Shown here: one piece after another, positions 16,462 through 26,001 of the stretch
How the letters are laid out: every line of letters starts with the position of its first letter
Position numbering within the stretch: position 1 is the stretch's first letter
From: Hyphomicrobiaceae bacterium
GTDB lineage: Bacteria; Pseudomonadota; Alphaproteobacteria; Rhizobiales; Methyloligellaceae
Reading direction: 5' to 3'
Assembly: GCA_028066055.1 (NCBI GenBank)
Contig: JALCBY010000029.1
Span: forward strand, 1-47,934
DNA length: 47,934 nt
Translations under genes and position numbers: made by a program
The notes under the pieces: model-generated
Told to the model about the DNA's origin: nothing
The model's input: only the letters and a program-made list of their open reading frames with translations
Database searches by the model: none

Positions 16462-17493
16462 TCAGCTTCGCATCGGCCATGTATCTCCGATCCGGTAGCC
16501 TTCAGGCCATGGATCTTCCGGGTCGAGCATCAGCTGCGATGTGCCCGTGATCCATGCGCGGCCAGAAATAAGCGGAACGATTGCGTCCTGGTCTCCGACA
16601 CGGCTTGTCCGTTCGATCTGGCAGCTGAAAACGGAGTCGATGATGGAAACACCGTGAAAGGGTTCACCAACGTCAAGCTCCCCACGCGCATGCAGAACCG
16701 CCATCCGGGCGCTGCAGCCGGTCCCGGTGGGACTGCGGTCGATTTTACCCGGCTGAATGGCGACCGCATTTCGGCCCGTTTTCACGCCCTCGATCTCAGA
16801 TACAGGGGCTGCGATCTGACAAAACGAAATATGTTTCCATTCAGGATTTTCGGGGTGCTGGAAGCCAAGTTGCTCGTTCGCCGCGTTGGTAATCCTGATC
16901 CCTGTCTCGGCAAGATCGCGCGCCTCGTCAGGAGCGATTGAAAAGCCGAGTGCGCGGGCGTCGGCGATGACGAAACTGTCGCCGCCATATGCGGTATCGA
17001 CCGTCAGCGTGCCAAGCCCCTCCACTTCCAAACTGGTGTCAAGCCTGTCGGCAAAAGCGGGCACGTTGCGAATCTGGACAGATTGAACCTTGCCCCCCTG
17101 ACAAGCGGCACGTGCCTCGATCAGACCGCCTGGCGCCTCAAGCGACACAACGGTTTCCGGTTCCTGCATGGGGATGATGCCCGTCTCAAGCAGAACCGTG
17201 GAGACACAAAGACTGTTTGACCCCGACATCGGGGGCGTATCTTCCGGCTCCATGATGATGAAGCCCATTTGCGCATCGGGATGCTTTGGCGGCACGAGAA
17301 GGTTCACATGCCGGAAGACGCCGCCGCGAGGCTCGTTGAGCACGAAATTTCTTAGCGTCTGGTCATTTGCGATATACCGGGACTGTTCCCAAAGGGTCTC
17401 TCCAGGTGGCGGCGCGACACCGCCGACGATCACGTCTCCGACTTCACCCTCGGCGTGACAGGTAACAACGTGGACGATGTGGGATGAACGCAT
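16462..17493 (-). CDS. Proline racemase superfamily protein with Ser/Thr catalytic pair (probable hydroxyproline dehydratase or epimerase)
   Basis: The 343-residue protein is full length for the family. Proline racemase uses two catalytic Cys in 'MCGHNS' and 'DRSPCGTGT'. The equivalent stretches here read MSGSNS (Ser90) and DRSPTGTGC (Thr256), so neither Cys is kept, although a Cys follows at 260. Known subgroups are Cys/Cys (racemase, 4-hydroxyproline epimerase), Ser/Cys, and Cys/Thr (trans-3-hydroxy-L-proline dehydratase). A Thr at the second site argues for dehydration over racemisation, but Ser/Thr is unusual and the reaction is uncertain. ATG at 17493 was chosen over TTG at 17517; GGGAG precedes it. 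Confidence 0.88.
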   Translation of the reverse strand: MRSSHIVHVVTCHAEGEVGDVIVGGVAPPPGETLWEQSRYIANDQTLRNFVLNEPRGGVFRHVNLLVPPKHPDAQMGFIIMEPEDTPPMSGSNSLCVSTVLLETGIIPMQEPETVVSLEAPGGLIEARAACQGGKVQSVQIRNVPAFADRLDTSLEVEGLGTLTVDTAYGGDSFVIADARALGFSIAPDEARDLAETGIRITNAANEQLGFQHPENPEWKHISFCQIAAPVSEIEGVKTGRNAVAIQPGKIDRSPTGTGCSARMAVLHARGELDVGEPFHGVSIIDSVFSCQIERTSRVGDQDAIVPLISGRAWITGTSQLMLDPEDPWPEGYRIGDTWPMRS

Positions 17494-17605
17494 GCTCACG
17501 CGCTCCCTGCAGGACAATCAATACACCGGTCCTGCGCCCCGATGTGTAACCGCGCGCGGCAAAAGGAAGGAATTGTATGATGGTTGCGGATCGACATTTT
17601 CGCGC

Positions 17606-19387
17606 TTACCAGCCCACCGCGTAAGATTCATTTCTGGGGTCGGCGCCCGCCTGAAGCAGGTTTTCGTCACGGTCGATCACGATCGTGCAAACCGCGCCGA
17701 GTCTCCAGAAAAAGTCCGGCAATCTGCAGACCTTGTGCCCGCGCGCTTCAAGGGCTTTGCCAAGTCCTGAGCCCAACCTGTGCTCGAGATTGAGACGTCC
17801 GGGATAATATTGGTTCGGTGCAAACGAATTGGGGAAACTCTGACTTAAGAACCTCGGCGCCTCGACGGCGGATTGCGCATCCATTTTGAACACGGCTGCG
17901 TTGAGGAACACCTGCAACATGGATTGTGTTTGTGCGTCCCCACCCGGCGTGCCAATCGGCATGATTGGTTTGCCGTGCTTTGCGATAAGGGCGGGATTGG
18001 GCGTCAGCCTGGGTCGCTTGCCCGGCTCAACCGAAGAAGGATGAGCATGATCCACACGCGACTGGCTGCCGCGTGTCGATGGGCTCAAGCCCGTTCCCGG
18101 GACGATCACGCCGTCCCAGCTGGAATCGCTGGGCGTGCCGGAGAAAACATTGCCGTGCCGATCAACCACGCAGGCATAGGACGTATCCATCCCCTCAAGA
18201 GTTGCATCACTATCCGAAAGCGGTGTCGCGGGTGGTTCAGGAAGCTGGTCGTCCCCGATCGATCGAAAACCGACCGGATCGCCGGACGGCGGCATCTGGG
18301 GCCACGCTTCGGCATCTCTGACGAGCTCGCGTCGCGCCGCCGCATAGTCCTTCGACAGCAGGCTATCGATCGGCACGTCCACGAACCGCGGATCGCCGAA
18401 GAAGCGCTCCCGATCGCTGTATGCCAGCTTGATCACCTCGGCAATGACGTGAACATAGTCGGGTGAGTTGTGCCCGAGGCCTTTCAGATCATAAGGCTCC
18501 AGCATATTGAGCATTTGCGCCAAAACCGGGCCCTGGCACCACGGACCGCAGGTATACACTTCATACTCTTTATAAGTCGTCGAGACCGGCGGCTCGATTG
18601 CAACACTGAAGCTCTCAAAGTCTTCCATGCGTAACAGACCGCCATTCTCTTCATGAAATTTCGTTATCGCGCGCGCCAGATCGCCCCGGTAAAAGGCATC
18701 GCGCGCAGCCTTCAGGCCTTCGGCGCGCCCCTTGGAAGATGCCGCTTTTTCCTGATCGGCCATGTATTTCAAGCTGCGGGCGAGATCCTTCTGGACGAAC
18801 AGCTCGCCCGGCGTCGGCGGACGGCCCGAAGGCAGATATATCTCCGCATTTGATGGATAGCGCCGGTAGCCCTGCTCATACTCCAAGATGCGGGCCGCCA
18901 ACAATCCGTGTGTTGCAAATCCCTCTTCAGCGAGGCGAATGGCCGTCGAGCTGACCTCGCCGAAACTCATGGTTCCGTAATTTTCAAGCGCTGAAATCCA
19001 CGCATCGGGGGCCGCGGGAACAACGCAGCGCGCAATCCCTTCAGGCATGACGCCGCCATGCTCGCGCTCGAAATATTCAACGGATGCTGCTTTGGGCCAC
19101 CCCCCAAGTCCGCTGATCGTCACGACTTCATTTGTTTCGGCGAGATAGACGAGAATTGGCGCAACACCGGCAACATTGACCATATCGGGTTGGACAACCG
19201 CGAGGGTCACAATCGCGGCAACGCCGGCATCAACCGCGTTTCCGCCCGCTTCCAGAATGCTGAACCCGGACTGCGCGGCAAGATGATGACCGGCCACAAC
19301 CATGTGCTGCGTACCCGATACAATCGGCCGGCGGCGCGCACCGGCGCTGACAGGTGATTTCCTGGGATCGCCGATATCTGCCTTCAT
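17606..19387 (-). CDS. Gamma-glutamyltransferase-like Ntn hydrolase, apparently cytoplasmic
   Basis: The protein has 593 residues from the ATG at 19387 (a frame to 19414 lacks a ribosome site; AAAGGA lies ahead of 19387). Family landmarks include SILEAGGNAVDA near the N-terminus and the autoprocessing site MDTSYACVVDRHGN, where Thr402 would become the nucleophile. The small-subunit GTGLSPSTRG, RPRLTPNPAL and GTPGGDAQ motifs are also present. The usual glycine-rich 'G.GGG.f' loop is replaced by VAGVAPILVY. No signal peptide is visible, unlike the periplasmic Ggt of E. coli. In this cluster it may act on an N-acyl or gamma-glutamyl derivative of an imino acid (inference). Confidence 0.85.
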   Translation of the reverse strand: MKADIGDPRKSPVSAGARRRPIVSGTQHMVVAGHHLAAQSGFSILEAGGNAVDAGVAAIVTLAVVQPDMVNVAGVAPILVYLAETNEVVTISGLGGWPKAASVEYFEREHGGVMPEGIARCVVPAAPDAWISALENYGTMSFGEVSSTAIRLAEEGFATHGLLAARILEYEQGYRRYPSNAEIYLPSGRPPTPGELFVQKDLARSLKYMADQEKAASSKGRAEGLKAARDAFYRGDLARAITKFHEENGGLLRMEDFESFSVAIEPPVSTTYKEYEVYTCGPWCQGPVLAQMLNMLEPYDLKGLGHNSPDYVHVIAEVIKLAYSDRERFFGDPRFVDVPIDSLLSKDYAAARRELVRDAEAWPQMPPSGDPVGFRSIGDDQLPEPPATPLSDSDATLEGMDTSYACVVDRHGNVFSGTPSDSSWDGVIVPGTGLSPSTRGSQSRVDHAHPSSVEPGKRPRLTPNPALIAKHGKPIMPIGTPGGDAQTQSMLQVFLNAAVFKMDAQSAVEAPRFLSQSFPNSFAPNQYYPGRLNLEHRLGSGLGKALEARGHKVCRLPDFFWRLGAVCTIVIDRDENLLQAGADPRNESYAVGW

Positions 19388-19450
19388 ATCAGAACCGTTT
19401 CCTTTGGCCGGCATTCGGGCCAGATCGATGTGCCCGATACCGTCAGATTG

Positions 19451-20944
19451 CTAACTTCGAACGATTTCCACATCTGCCGCCAAACGCCGCTCGCGCCGGA
19501 TGCCAAACCAGATAACGAGGACCGCCATGACGATGCAGATCAGTGTGATTGGACGTGAAAGGAACATCTCCAACCCCGCATCCGGCAGCATCAGGGATGA
19601 TCTGAAATTTCGCTCAATGAGAGGCTCGAGGATCAATGCCATTGCAATTGGCAGAAGCGGAAAGTCGCCCTTTTGAAGCAGGTAGCCGATCAACCCAAAA
19701 ATGATCGAGATCCAAAAGTAATAGATATGACCGTAGCCGATTGAGGCACCTGTGATGGCAAGTACGGCAACGGTGGGCATAAGGTATTTGCGGTCGATCA
19801 GGGCGAATTTCGCAATGTGACGGGCCAGGCTGAGCCCCAACGGCAAAATCAGCAGATTGCTCAAAACGACAGCCCCAAAGATGACGTAGACGAGCGAAGG
19901 TTCCTCCCGAAACAGTGTCGGGCCGGGTACCAACCCATGAACGATCATGGCGCCAAGAATCATCAACGTGTTGGTATCGCCCGGGATGCCCAACGCGAGC
20001 ATTGGAACGAGCGCGCCGCCGGTCACGGCATTGTTTGCCGATTCACTGGCGCATACGCCCTCGGGAGCGCCCTTGCCGAACTGCTCCGGGGTTTTGGAGA
20101 CCCGTTTTGCTTCCGCATACGACAGATAGGACGCCATGAGGGCGCCGATTCCCGGCAACACGCCGATGAAAGTTCCAATCAGGCTAGACTTACTGATCGT
20201 CACCCAGAGCTTCGGCAACATCTTGTATGCCGTTCGAAAGCCGCCAGCCGTTTTCTGCACGGCCCCGGTGACCGTCACATTCTCGGCCATGCGAAAAGCC
20301 TCGGACACACAGAAGAGTCCGATGATTGCCGGAACGGCGGGAATACCGATGAGGAGCTCCGTAACGCCGAAGGTAAAGCGCGGCGACTGAGCAATCATAT
20401 CGATGCCAACCGTCGCGAAGAGAACTCCGAGCGCAGTTGAGACCAAGCCCTTGAGCACGGACCTACCGGACAACGCCATCACGACGGCCAATGCGAAAGT
20501 GCCCAGGGCGAAATACTCGGTCGGTCCAAACAGGATCGCGATGTTCGCCAATGGCAGGGACAGGAAAATCAGAAATACGCAGCTGACAAGCCCGCCAAGG
20601 GTGGATGAGAGGGTGGCGATCCCGATAGCCTTGCCCCCCTCGCCCTTTCGGGTCATCGGATATCCTTCAATCGCGGTGATCGCCGCTGTCGGTGTACCAG
20701 GAAGGTTCATGAGGATCGCGGTGATCGCGCCGCCATAAATTGCGCCGCAATAGATGCCAAGCAGCAGAATGAAGGCCACATATTTACTCGTCGCAAAGGT
20801 CAGAGGCACGAGCAGACCAATGGCCATGGTCGAGGTCATGCCGGGCACCGCACCAACGGTGAGACCGGCCACGACCGCGGCAACGAGAAGAAGCAGATGC
20901 TGCGGACTTAGAAGTATTCCCAGAGCCTCGAATGCGATTTCCAT
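19451..20944 (-). CDS. tctA: Tripartite tricarboxylate transporter large membrane subunit
   Basis: The 497-residue polytopic protein (about 11-12 membrane segments) shows the TctA signature: VGAVPGMTSTMAIGLLVPLTF near residues 30-50, GAIYGGAITAILMNLPGTP near 85-105, and a second repeat with GVLPGIGALMASYLSYAEAKR and ALGIPGDTNTLMILGAM. TctA proteins work with TctB and the binding protein TctC in secondary, ion-coupled uptake of carboxylates. It starts 3 bp after tctB, so the two are coupled. Confidence 0.95.
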   Translation of the reverse strand: MEIAFEALGILLSPQHLLLLVAAVVAGLTVGAVPGMTSTMAIGLLVPLTFATSKYVAFILLLGIYCGAIYGGAITAILMNLPGTPTAAITAIEGYPMTRKGEGGKAIGIATLSSTLGGLVSCVFLIFLSLPLANIAILFGPTEYFALGTFALAVVMALSGRSVLKGLVSTALGVLFATVGIDMIAQSPRFTFGVTELLIGIPAVPAIIGLFCVSEAFRMAENVTVTGAVQKTAGGFRTAYKMLPKLWVTISKSSLIGTFIGVLPGIGALMASYLSYAEAKRVSKTPEQFGKGAPEGVCASESANNAVTGGALVPMLALGIPGDTNTLMILGAMIVHGLVPGPTLFREEPSLVYVIFGAVVLSNLLILPLGLSLARHIAKFALIDRKYLMPTVAVLAITGASIGYGHIYYFWISIIFGLIGYLLQKGDFPLLPIAMALILEPLIERNFRSSLMLPDAGLEMFLSRPITLICIVMAVLVIWFGIRRERRLAADVEIVRS

Positions 20945-20947
20945 GCC

Positions 20948-21439
20948 TTACATTCCCAGCCCCTCGAGCCAAGTCCCGGGTGGGACGTAAGCTTCCAGGA
21001 TGTAAACGAAAACGACATAAAGCCCGGTCGCAACCGTCACAGCATAGGGGCCCGCAATAGTGAGCGGTGCCTTAAACAGTTTCATGAGCAGAAACACGTA
21101 AATCGTTGTTGCTATGAGAAAACCGAGTTTGATGATGAGCCACGGATAGATGATGCTCGCGGCAATCATCCAAACCATGCGGTTCCTCATTATCCGCTCA
21201 AGCAAGTCAGGCAGCGAGGAACTGCCGAGCGTTGATGGCTTTGATGCCCGCCCCTCTGCCGAGAGGAAGCTACGCACCAAAATGATGAGCGCGGCCAATG
21301 CCGCCGCAACGCCGGCGATCCGCGGGAATAGTGCCATGCCGCCAGGATCAGCTGATATCTGAGGGAAGCTGAATGTCAGAGAAAGACAGACTCCACTCAT
21401 CACCAAAGTGAGTAGGCAAACCGCCCGTTCGGCATTCAT
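20948..21439 (-). CDS. tctB: Tripartite tricarboxylate transporter small membrane subunit
   Basis: The 163-residue protein has four hydrophobic segments (about 5-22, 38-56, 87-125 as a bipartite hydrophobic region, and 130-152), the usual TctB topology, and a FPRIAG motif at the start of the second segment that is typical of the family. It lies directly between tctC and tctA. Confidence 0.88.
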   Translation of the reverse strand: MNAERAVCLLTLVMSGVCLSLTFSFPQISADPGGMALFPRIAGVAAALAALIILVRSFLSAEGRASKPSTLGSSSLPDLLERIMRNRMVWMIAASIIYPWLIIKLGFLIATTIYVFLLMKLFKAPLTIAGPYAVTVATGLYVVFVYILEAYVPPGTWLEGLGM

Positions 21440-21500
21440 ATTCGGCTCTCAGCCCCCGAATGTTAGCGAAACCATTCCCGCGGAACGCTCAATGAAGGCT

Positions 21501-22469
21501 TTAGCCTTGAATGAGTTTCAGGGCCTTGGTCATATCGGACTGCATCTTGTGCATATGCGCCCGATAATCAGCGCTTCCCTTCCTCATGACGGTCAGGCCA
21601 AGTTTGTCCAGTTCCGCCTGGAACTCGGGAACTTCCCAAACCTTCTTGGCGGTTTCCTCGAGAGCAACCAGAGCCTCCTTCGGCATGCCCTTCGGACCTC
21701 CAATGCCGTAGGGATGCTCCCACACGACGTCGTATCCCACTTCAGAAAGCGTCGGTACGTCGGGATAATCGTCAAGCCGCTTGGACCCCATATAGCCAAG
21801 GAACTTCAGCTTGCCTTCCTTCACATATGGAATGTTGGGCTTCACCCAGGTCACCGTTGCGTCCACGTGACCACCAAGCAGGGCAACAGCCTGCTGCGGA
21901 GATCCCGGGAAGGTCACGGCTTTCAGCTTGAATCCTGCCGCATCGGCCCACAGCGCGGTTGGCTGATGATACGTGCCCCCGATATCGCTTATGCCGATCG
22001 TCCGCTTGCCCGGATTGTCCTTCATATCCTTTACGAAGTCCTCGAGTGACTTCCATGGAGCGTCCGCGCGGACAACGACAACAGGCGACTGGAAAGCAAA
22101 TGCCGCCGCAATATCGAAGTCGTCGATCTTGATCGGCGCCAGAGCCTTCGGCTCGAACTTCGGCAAATCGCCCTGAATTGTCACCAAGGTATAGCCGTCC
22201 GGCTTTGCAGATTTGGCAGCCGTATATCCAATCGCACCGCCACCGCCGGTGATGTTCTGGACAATGACTTTCTTGCCGAGCATCTTTTCCGCGTATTTAA
22301 GGAATATTCTGGTGGCGGTATCTGCACCACCACCTGCGCGCCACATCAGTATCCAGTTGATGTTTCGCGTCGGATACGCGGCAAATGCCGCTCCGGGAAA
22401 CAACAGGCTGCTGAGCGCTGCACCAGCTGAAGTTAACATCAGCTCGCGTCTGTTGATCTTTATGGACAT
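21501..22469 (-). CDS. tctC: Tripartite tricarboxylate transporter substrate-binding protein
   Basis: The 322-residue protein has an export signal with a twin arginine (INRRELMLTSAGAALSSLL, cleavage after about residue 30), so export may be via Tat. The mature protein has Bug/TctC features: YPTRNINWI at the N-terminus, VQNITGGGGAIGYTAAKSAKPDGYTL at about residues 74-99, and TWVKPNIPYVKEGKLKFL. AGGGAGA precedes the ATG. A TTGTCGTCAA sequence, one mismatch from the proposed GntR operator, lies 60 bp upstream. The ligand is probably a carboxylate or imino acid related to the neighbouring enzymes. Confidence 0.93.
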   Translation of the reverse strand: MSIKINRRELMLTSAGAALSSLLFPGAAFAAYPTRNINWILMWRAGGGADTATRIFLKYAEKMLGKKVIVQNITGGGGAIGYTAAKSAKPDGYTLVTIQGDLPKFEPKALAPIKIDDFDIAAAFAFQSPVVVVRADAPWKSLEDFVKDMKDNPGKRTIGISDIGGTYHQPTALWADAAGFKLKAVTFPGSPQQAVALLGGHVDATVTWVKPNIPYVKEGKLKFLGYMGSKRLDDYPDVPTLSEVGYDVVWEHPYGIGGPKGMPKEALVALEETAKKVWEVPEFQAELDKLGLTVMRKGSADYRAHMHKMQSDMTKALKLIQG

Positions 22470-22528
22470 GATTCATTCTCCCTTTACGCTTGTAATAGTG
22501 TTGGGGTTGTTTTCCCCGCTTCTCTTGA

Positions 22529-22538
22529 TTGTCGTCAA
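22529..22538. promoter_or_regulatory. Candidate GntR operator upstream of tctC
   Basis: TTGTCGTCAA differs at one position from the perfect palindrome TTGTCGACAA found upstream of the ABC transporter operon. It lies 60 bp before the tctC start, in the 111-bp gap after the aldehyde dehydrogenase gene. Confidence 0.4.
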
Positions 22539-22580
22539 ATAACCATTCAGACAGGTACAGATCAGATTTTGATATGCTGG

Positions 22581-24107
22581 CTACCCCACCTCTTCATCGA
22601 CATGGTCATCGCCCGTGTTGATCCAGATTGTTTTCGTCTCGGTATACTGATCGTGCGCAAGCAGCGAGTTGTCACGGCCGCCAAAACCGGAAAGCTTGTA
22701 GCCTCCGAACGGCGTCGTTATGTCGCCTTCGCTGTAGCAATTGACAGAAATCGTGCCCGCCTTGATGGCGCGTGCGTACCGGTGCGCCTTTGCGACATTG
22801 GATGTGTAGAGAGATGCCTGCAGCCCGTACCGGGTGTCGTTCGCCAATTCGATTGCGGCATCGTCGCTCCCAACCGGAAGGACGGCAAGAACCGGTCCGA
22901 AAACCTCATCCCGGGCAACCGCCATCTCTTCCTTCACGCCGGTGAATACCGTTGGTGCAACGTATAGGCCCTTGCCGTCTTCGATGGCATCACCGCCGCA
23001 TGTGACGTGAGCACCGTCCATCTTGGCTCGCTCGATGTCACCCATGATCTTGTCGAAATGCTCTTTGGTCACGATCGCACCCAGCGCATTTGCCGGATCG
23101 AGCGGATTTCCCGTCCGCCAGTCCTTAAGCCGGTCATGGACCCGCCCCAGGACGTCATCCTCCAGCGCCTTGTGAACAATCAGCCGAGAGTTGGACGTGC
23201 AGTTCTGCCCCATATTCCAGAAAACCGAGTAGACGATATGGCGCGCGACGTCATCGAGATTGGCCGCGTCGCTCAACACGACGCTCGGGTTCTTGCCCCC
23301 GCACTCCAGCGTGATCCGCTTCAGATTTGACTGAGCCGCATACTCCAGGAACCGCCGCCCCACCTCAGTCGAACCTGTGAATGACACGACGTCGATATCA
23401 TCATGACGGCCGATCGCCTGCCCCGTCACTTCCCCGAGCCCCGGAAGGACACTCAAAACGCCGTCCGGCACGCCTGCTTCCCGCGCCAAGTCGGCGATAC
23501 GAAGCGCAGTCATGCTCGTTTGCTCGGCGGGTTTGATAATCACACTGTTGCCTGATGCGAGCGCCGGACCGAGTTTCCAGGCAAGCATCATCAGCGGGAA
23601 GTTCCACGGCAGAACGCAACCCACGACACCGGCAGGCTCACGGACAATCATCCCGACCGCATCGTCGCCTGAAGGCGACAACTGGTCATAGAGCTTGTCC
23701 ACCGCTTCGGCATGCCACGCCAGGCAATGCATCGTCTCCGGCACATCGATTTCCATGCAATCCTTGATCGGCTTGCCGCTATCGACGCTTTCGAGCACCG
23801 CGAGCTCATGGCGATGGCGCTTGATCAGCTTGACGAGCCTGATCATCGTTTCCTTGCGCTCGGTGGGGTGCATTTTCGACCACGTTCCGCGTTCGAAGGC
23901 TTCGCGCGCCTTCTGGACCGCATAGTCCACATCGTCGCCGTTGCAGGCGGCAATTTCGGTTATGGTCTCGCCGGTCGCCGGATTCACGGTCGGGAACGTT
24001 TCTCCCGACCTTGAACCGGCAAATTTTCCATCGATGAAGGCAGCATTCGGGATCGTCAGATCAACCGCTATGGCCTGAATGTCATCCCTGCTCAACAAGC
24101 CGGACAT
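22581..24107 (-). CDS. NAD(P)+-dependent aldehyde dehydrogenase (PuuC-like / semialdehyde dehydrogenase)
   Basis: The 508-residue protein has all catalytic features of the aldehyde dehydrogenase superfamily: Asn169 in LPWNFPL, Glu268 in TLECGGKNP, nucleophile Cys303 in NMGQNCTSNSR, and the FTGSTEVG cofactor loop. Overall it resembles the PuuC branch (gamma-glutamyl-aminobutyraldehyde dehydrogenases). Beside a DapA-family deaminase, a role oxidising 2-oxoglutarate semialdehyde to 2-oxoglutarate is plausible, as in hydroxyproline catabolism. ATG at 24107 has GAAGAGG upstream and overlaps the end of the DapA-like gene by 26 bp; the frame runs on to 24266 but is the shadow of that gene. Confidence 0.92.
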   Translation of the reverse strand: MSGLLSRDDIQAIAVDLTIPNAAFIDGKFAGSRSGETFPTVNPATGETITEIAACNGDDVDYAVQKAREAFERGTWSKMHPTERKETMIRLVKLIKRHRHELAVLESVDSGKPIKDCMEIDVPETMHCLAWHAEAVDKLYDQLSPSGDDAVGMIVREPAGVVGCVLPWNFPLMMLAWKLGPALASGNSVIIKPAEQTSMTALRIADLAREAGVPDGVLSVLPGLGEVTGQAIGRHDDIDVVSFTGSTEVGRRFLEYAAQSNLKRITLECGGKNPSVVLSDAANLDDVARHIVYSVFWNMGQNCTSNSRLIVHKALEDDVLGRVHDRLKDWRTGNPLDPANALGAIVTKEHFDKIMGDIERAKMDGAHVTCGGDAIEDGKGLYVAPTVFTGVKEEMAVARDEVFGPVLAVLPVGSDDAAIELANDTRYGLQASLYTSNVAKAHRYARAIKAGTISVNCYSEGDITTPFGGYKLSGFGGRDNSLLAHDQYTETKTIWINTGDDHVDEEVG

Positions 24108-25029
24108 GAGCAACCTCTTCAGATTGTTTTTGATCTGCCATGATCGCGCGAAGTGATGTTTTCGCCGTTTCGAAAACCTCCCGCATTTCCCGCTTGAACT
24201 CTTTCTTGAGCGCACGCATCGGCGGGCGAACCGGACCCGCGGGCAGTCCCTGCAGTTCCACCGCATATTTGACCGACTGGGCGAACTTGCCGCCGCCCTC
24301 GATCAGGGTCGTCAACGGCAGAAGCGCCATCATCATGCGTCGCGCCTTTTCAAAGTCCTGATCCCGCACACATGTGTCGTAGAAATGGACAGTCTCCTCG
24401 GCGAAGAAATTCGCCATTGGCGTAACCCAGCTCGTCGCACCCCAGACGAAGAACTCAAGCGCCTGATCTTCGGCCCCACAGCTCAGCTCGATGTGCGGAA
24501 ACTCTCGAGTAATCAGGTGAACGCGATTGATGTCCCCGCTGGCTTCCTTGATGTAGCGGAAATTGTCTCGCTGGCCGACGCGGGCCAGGAAATCGGATCC
24601 CATGGTGACGCCCGTGCGCCCGGGATAGTTGTAAAGCATGATCGGCAGATCGGCGGCGCGATCGATCATCAGGCAATGCGCCGCGAGCTCTCTTTCCGTT
24701 GGCAGAGAATACGGGGGCGCCGCCACCAAAAGGCCATCCGCGCCCGCCTCCCTCGCCGCACGCGCAAAATCGCAGGCGCCTTGTGTCGTCATGTCGTTGA
24801 CGCCGCAAATCAACGGCACCCGGCCATTGATCACATCTTTTGCGTAGTGAAACTGGCGAACGCGCTCCTCGGCGGACAGGGCATAATTCTCGCCCGTCGT
24901 GCCACTGACAATGATTGCGTGGACGCCACCGGCGATCATGTATTCGACCACTTCGGCGTAGCTTCCCTCATCAACGCTGAAATCGTCGCGAAACGGAGTG
25001 ATGGCCGGCGGTATGATCCCTTTAAACAT
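24082..25029 (-). CDS. DapA/NAL-family lyase, possible delta-1-pyrroline-4-hydroxy-2-carboxylate deaminase
   Basis: The 315-residue TIM-barrel protein has the family motifs VSGTTGENYALSAEER (residues about 42-56), MLYNYPGRTG with the catalytic Tyr133, and YIKEASGD with Schiff-base Lys161. These positions coincide with E. coli DapA numbering. The absence of a lysine pathway context and linkage to an aldehyde dehydrogenase and hydroxyproline-type enzymes favour the deaminase that converts pyrroline-4-hydroxy-2-carboxylate to 2-oxoglutarate semialdehyde. Other DapA-like aldolases or sugar-acid dehydratases (for example keto-deoxy-glucarate dehydratase) remain possible. It is the first gene of the minus-strand cluster, divergent from the gntR gene. 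Confidence 0.85.
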   Translation of the reverse strand: MFKGIIPPAITPFRDDFSVDEGSYAEVVEYMIAGGVHAIIVSGTTGENYALSAEERVRQFHYAKDVINGRVPLICGVNDMTTQGACDFARAAREAGADGLLVAAPPYSLPTERELAAHCLMIDRAADLPIMLYNYPGRTGVTMGSDFLARVGQRDNFRYIKEASGDINRVHLITREFPHIELSCGAEDQALEFFVWGATSWVTPMANFFAEETVHFYDTCVRDQDFEKARRMMMALLPLTTLIEGGGKFAQSVKYAVELQGLPAGPVRPPMRALKKEFKREMREVFETAKTSLRAIMADQKQSEEVAHVRLVEQG

Positions 25030-25145
25030 TCAACTTCTCCCAATCTCCGTCGACCGGCGTGTTCAACGGAATGCGTGGAATTCAACGTTTCTGGTTGCGA
25101 AGCCGTACGCCGGCCTGTCGCTCCTGAAAAGATTGCACCCCATAT

Positions 25146-25167
25146 TTGTCGACGTGTTGTATACTAA
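25146..25167. promoter_or_regulatory. Candidate operator pair in the divergent gntR / DapA-like intergenic region
   Basis: TTGTCGAC at 25146-25153 matches eight bases of the palindrome TTGTCGACAA seen at 27146. Just beyond it, TTGTATACTAA at 25157-25167 has a GTATAC core typical of FadR/VanR-type GntR operators. The site lies between two divergent starts (25029 minus and 25262 plus), where autoregulation and control of the catabolic operon would be expected. Confidence 0.5.
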
Positions 25168-25261
25168 TGAACGACTGACGCCGTCAATGCACGAATCGGT
25201 AGACATAAATGCGAATGTGGTGCTCGATAAGAATCGCAGCGACCACCTATTGGAGATGTGA

Positions 25262-25981
25262 ATGCCGCCCAAAACCGCCAAACAGACCGAGCCCGTTCGT
25301 CGACGCGGACGCGGAGCGCAAAGCGTCTATGAAGCGTTGCGGGAAGACATTCTCAGTCTGGAGCTGCGGCCGAGCGAGCTTCTTGACGAGGCCTCTCTCA
25401 GTGAACGGTTCGGCATGTCCCGATCGCCAATTCGCGAGGCACTCATCCGCCTTTCGATGGAAGGACTGATCGTCACTCTGCCGAACAAAAGTACGCTGGT
25501 GGCGCCACTCAACATCGAGGAGTATCCCGCATATCTCGATGCACTCAACCTGATCGAACGCGTGGTCGCACGCCTTGCCGCGCGACTGAGAACCGAAACG
25601 GATGTCCAGCTCATCAAAGAACGCCAAGCCGACTTCTTGGCCGCTCTCGAAAAAAACGACGTTGCGGGCATGATCGAGACAAACCGCAATTTTCACATGG
25701 CGGTCAGTGATGCGGCCAAGAACCGGTATTTCAGTTTTCTCCACGCCCGGCTCCTCGACGACGGCCGCAGAATGCTGCATCTCTATTTTCGTTCTTTCGG
25801 AGGGAAGGTTCCGCATTCAGTGCGCCGCGATCATGACCTGATCATCAAGGCCATTGAAGCGGGCGACGAAGATCTGGCGGAGAAATGTGCGCATGATCAC
25901 GTTATTCAGGTTGGCGATCGTTTCATTGGATATTTGAGCTCCAACAACGTGCTGGATTTTAGTCTCACCCCACCGAAATGA
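25262..25981 (+). CDS. GntR-family regulator, FadR subfamily (FCD domain)
   Basis: The 239-residue protein has an N-terminal winged helix-turn-helix (residues about 20-85: SVYEALREDILSLELRPSELLDEASLSERFGMSRSPIREALIRL). An all-helical FCD effector domain follows (residues about 95-225) with metal/ligand-type residues in NRNFHMAVSDAAKN and HSVRRDHDLIIKAI. Ribosome site GGAGATGTGA precedes the ATG. Divergent from the DapA-like gene and 20 bp from the convergent racemase-like gene, it is the obvious local regulator of the island. Its effector is probably a hydroxyproline-type compound or a degradation intermediate (inference). Confidence 0.93.
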   Translation: MPPKTAKQTEPVRRRGRGAQSVYEALREDILSLELRPSELLDEASLSERFGMSRSPIREALIRLSMEGLIVTLPNKSTLVAPLNIEEYPAYLDALNLIERVVARLAARLRTETDVQLIKERQADFLAALEKNDVAGMIETNRNFHMAVSDAAKNRYFSFLHARLLDDGRRMLHLYFRSFGGKVPHSVRRDHDLIIKAIEAGDEDLAEKCAHDHVIQVGDRFIGYLSSNNVLDFSLTPPK

Positions 25982-26001
25982 GCGTGAATTGTTCGCTTGG
26001 A

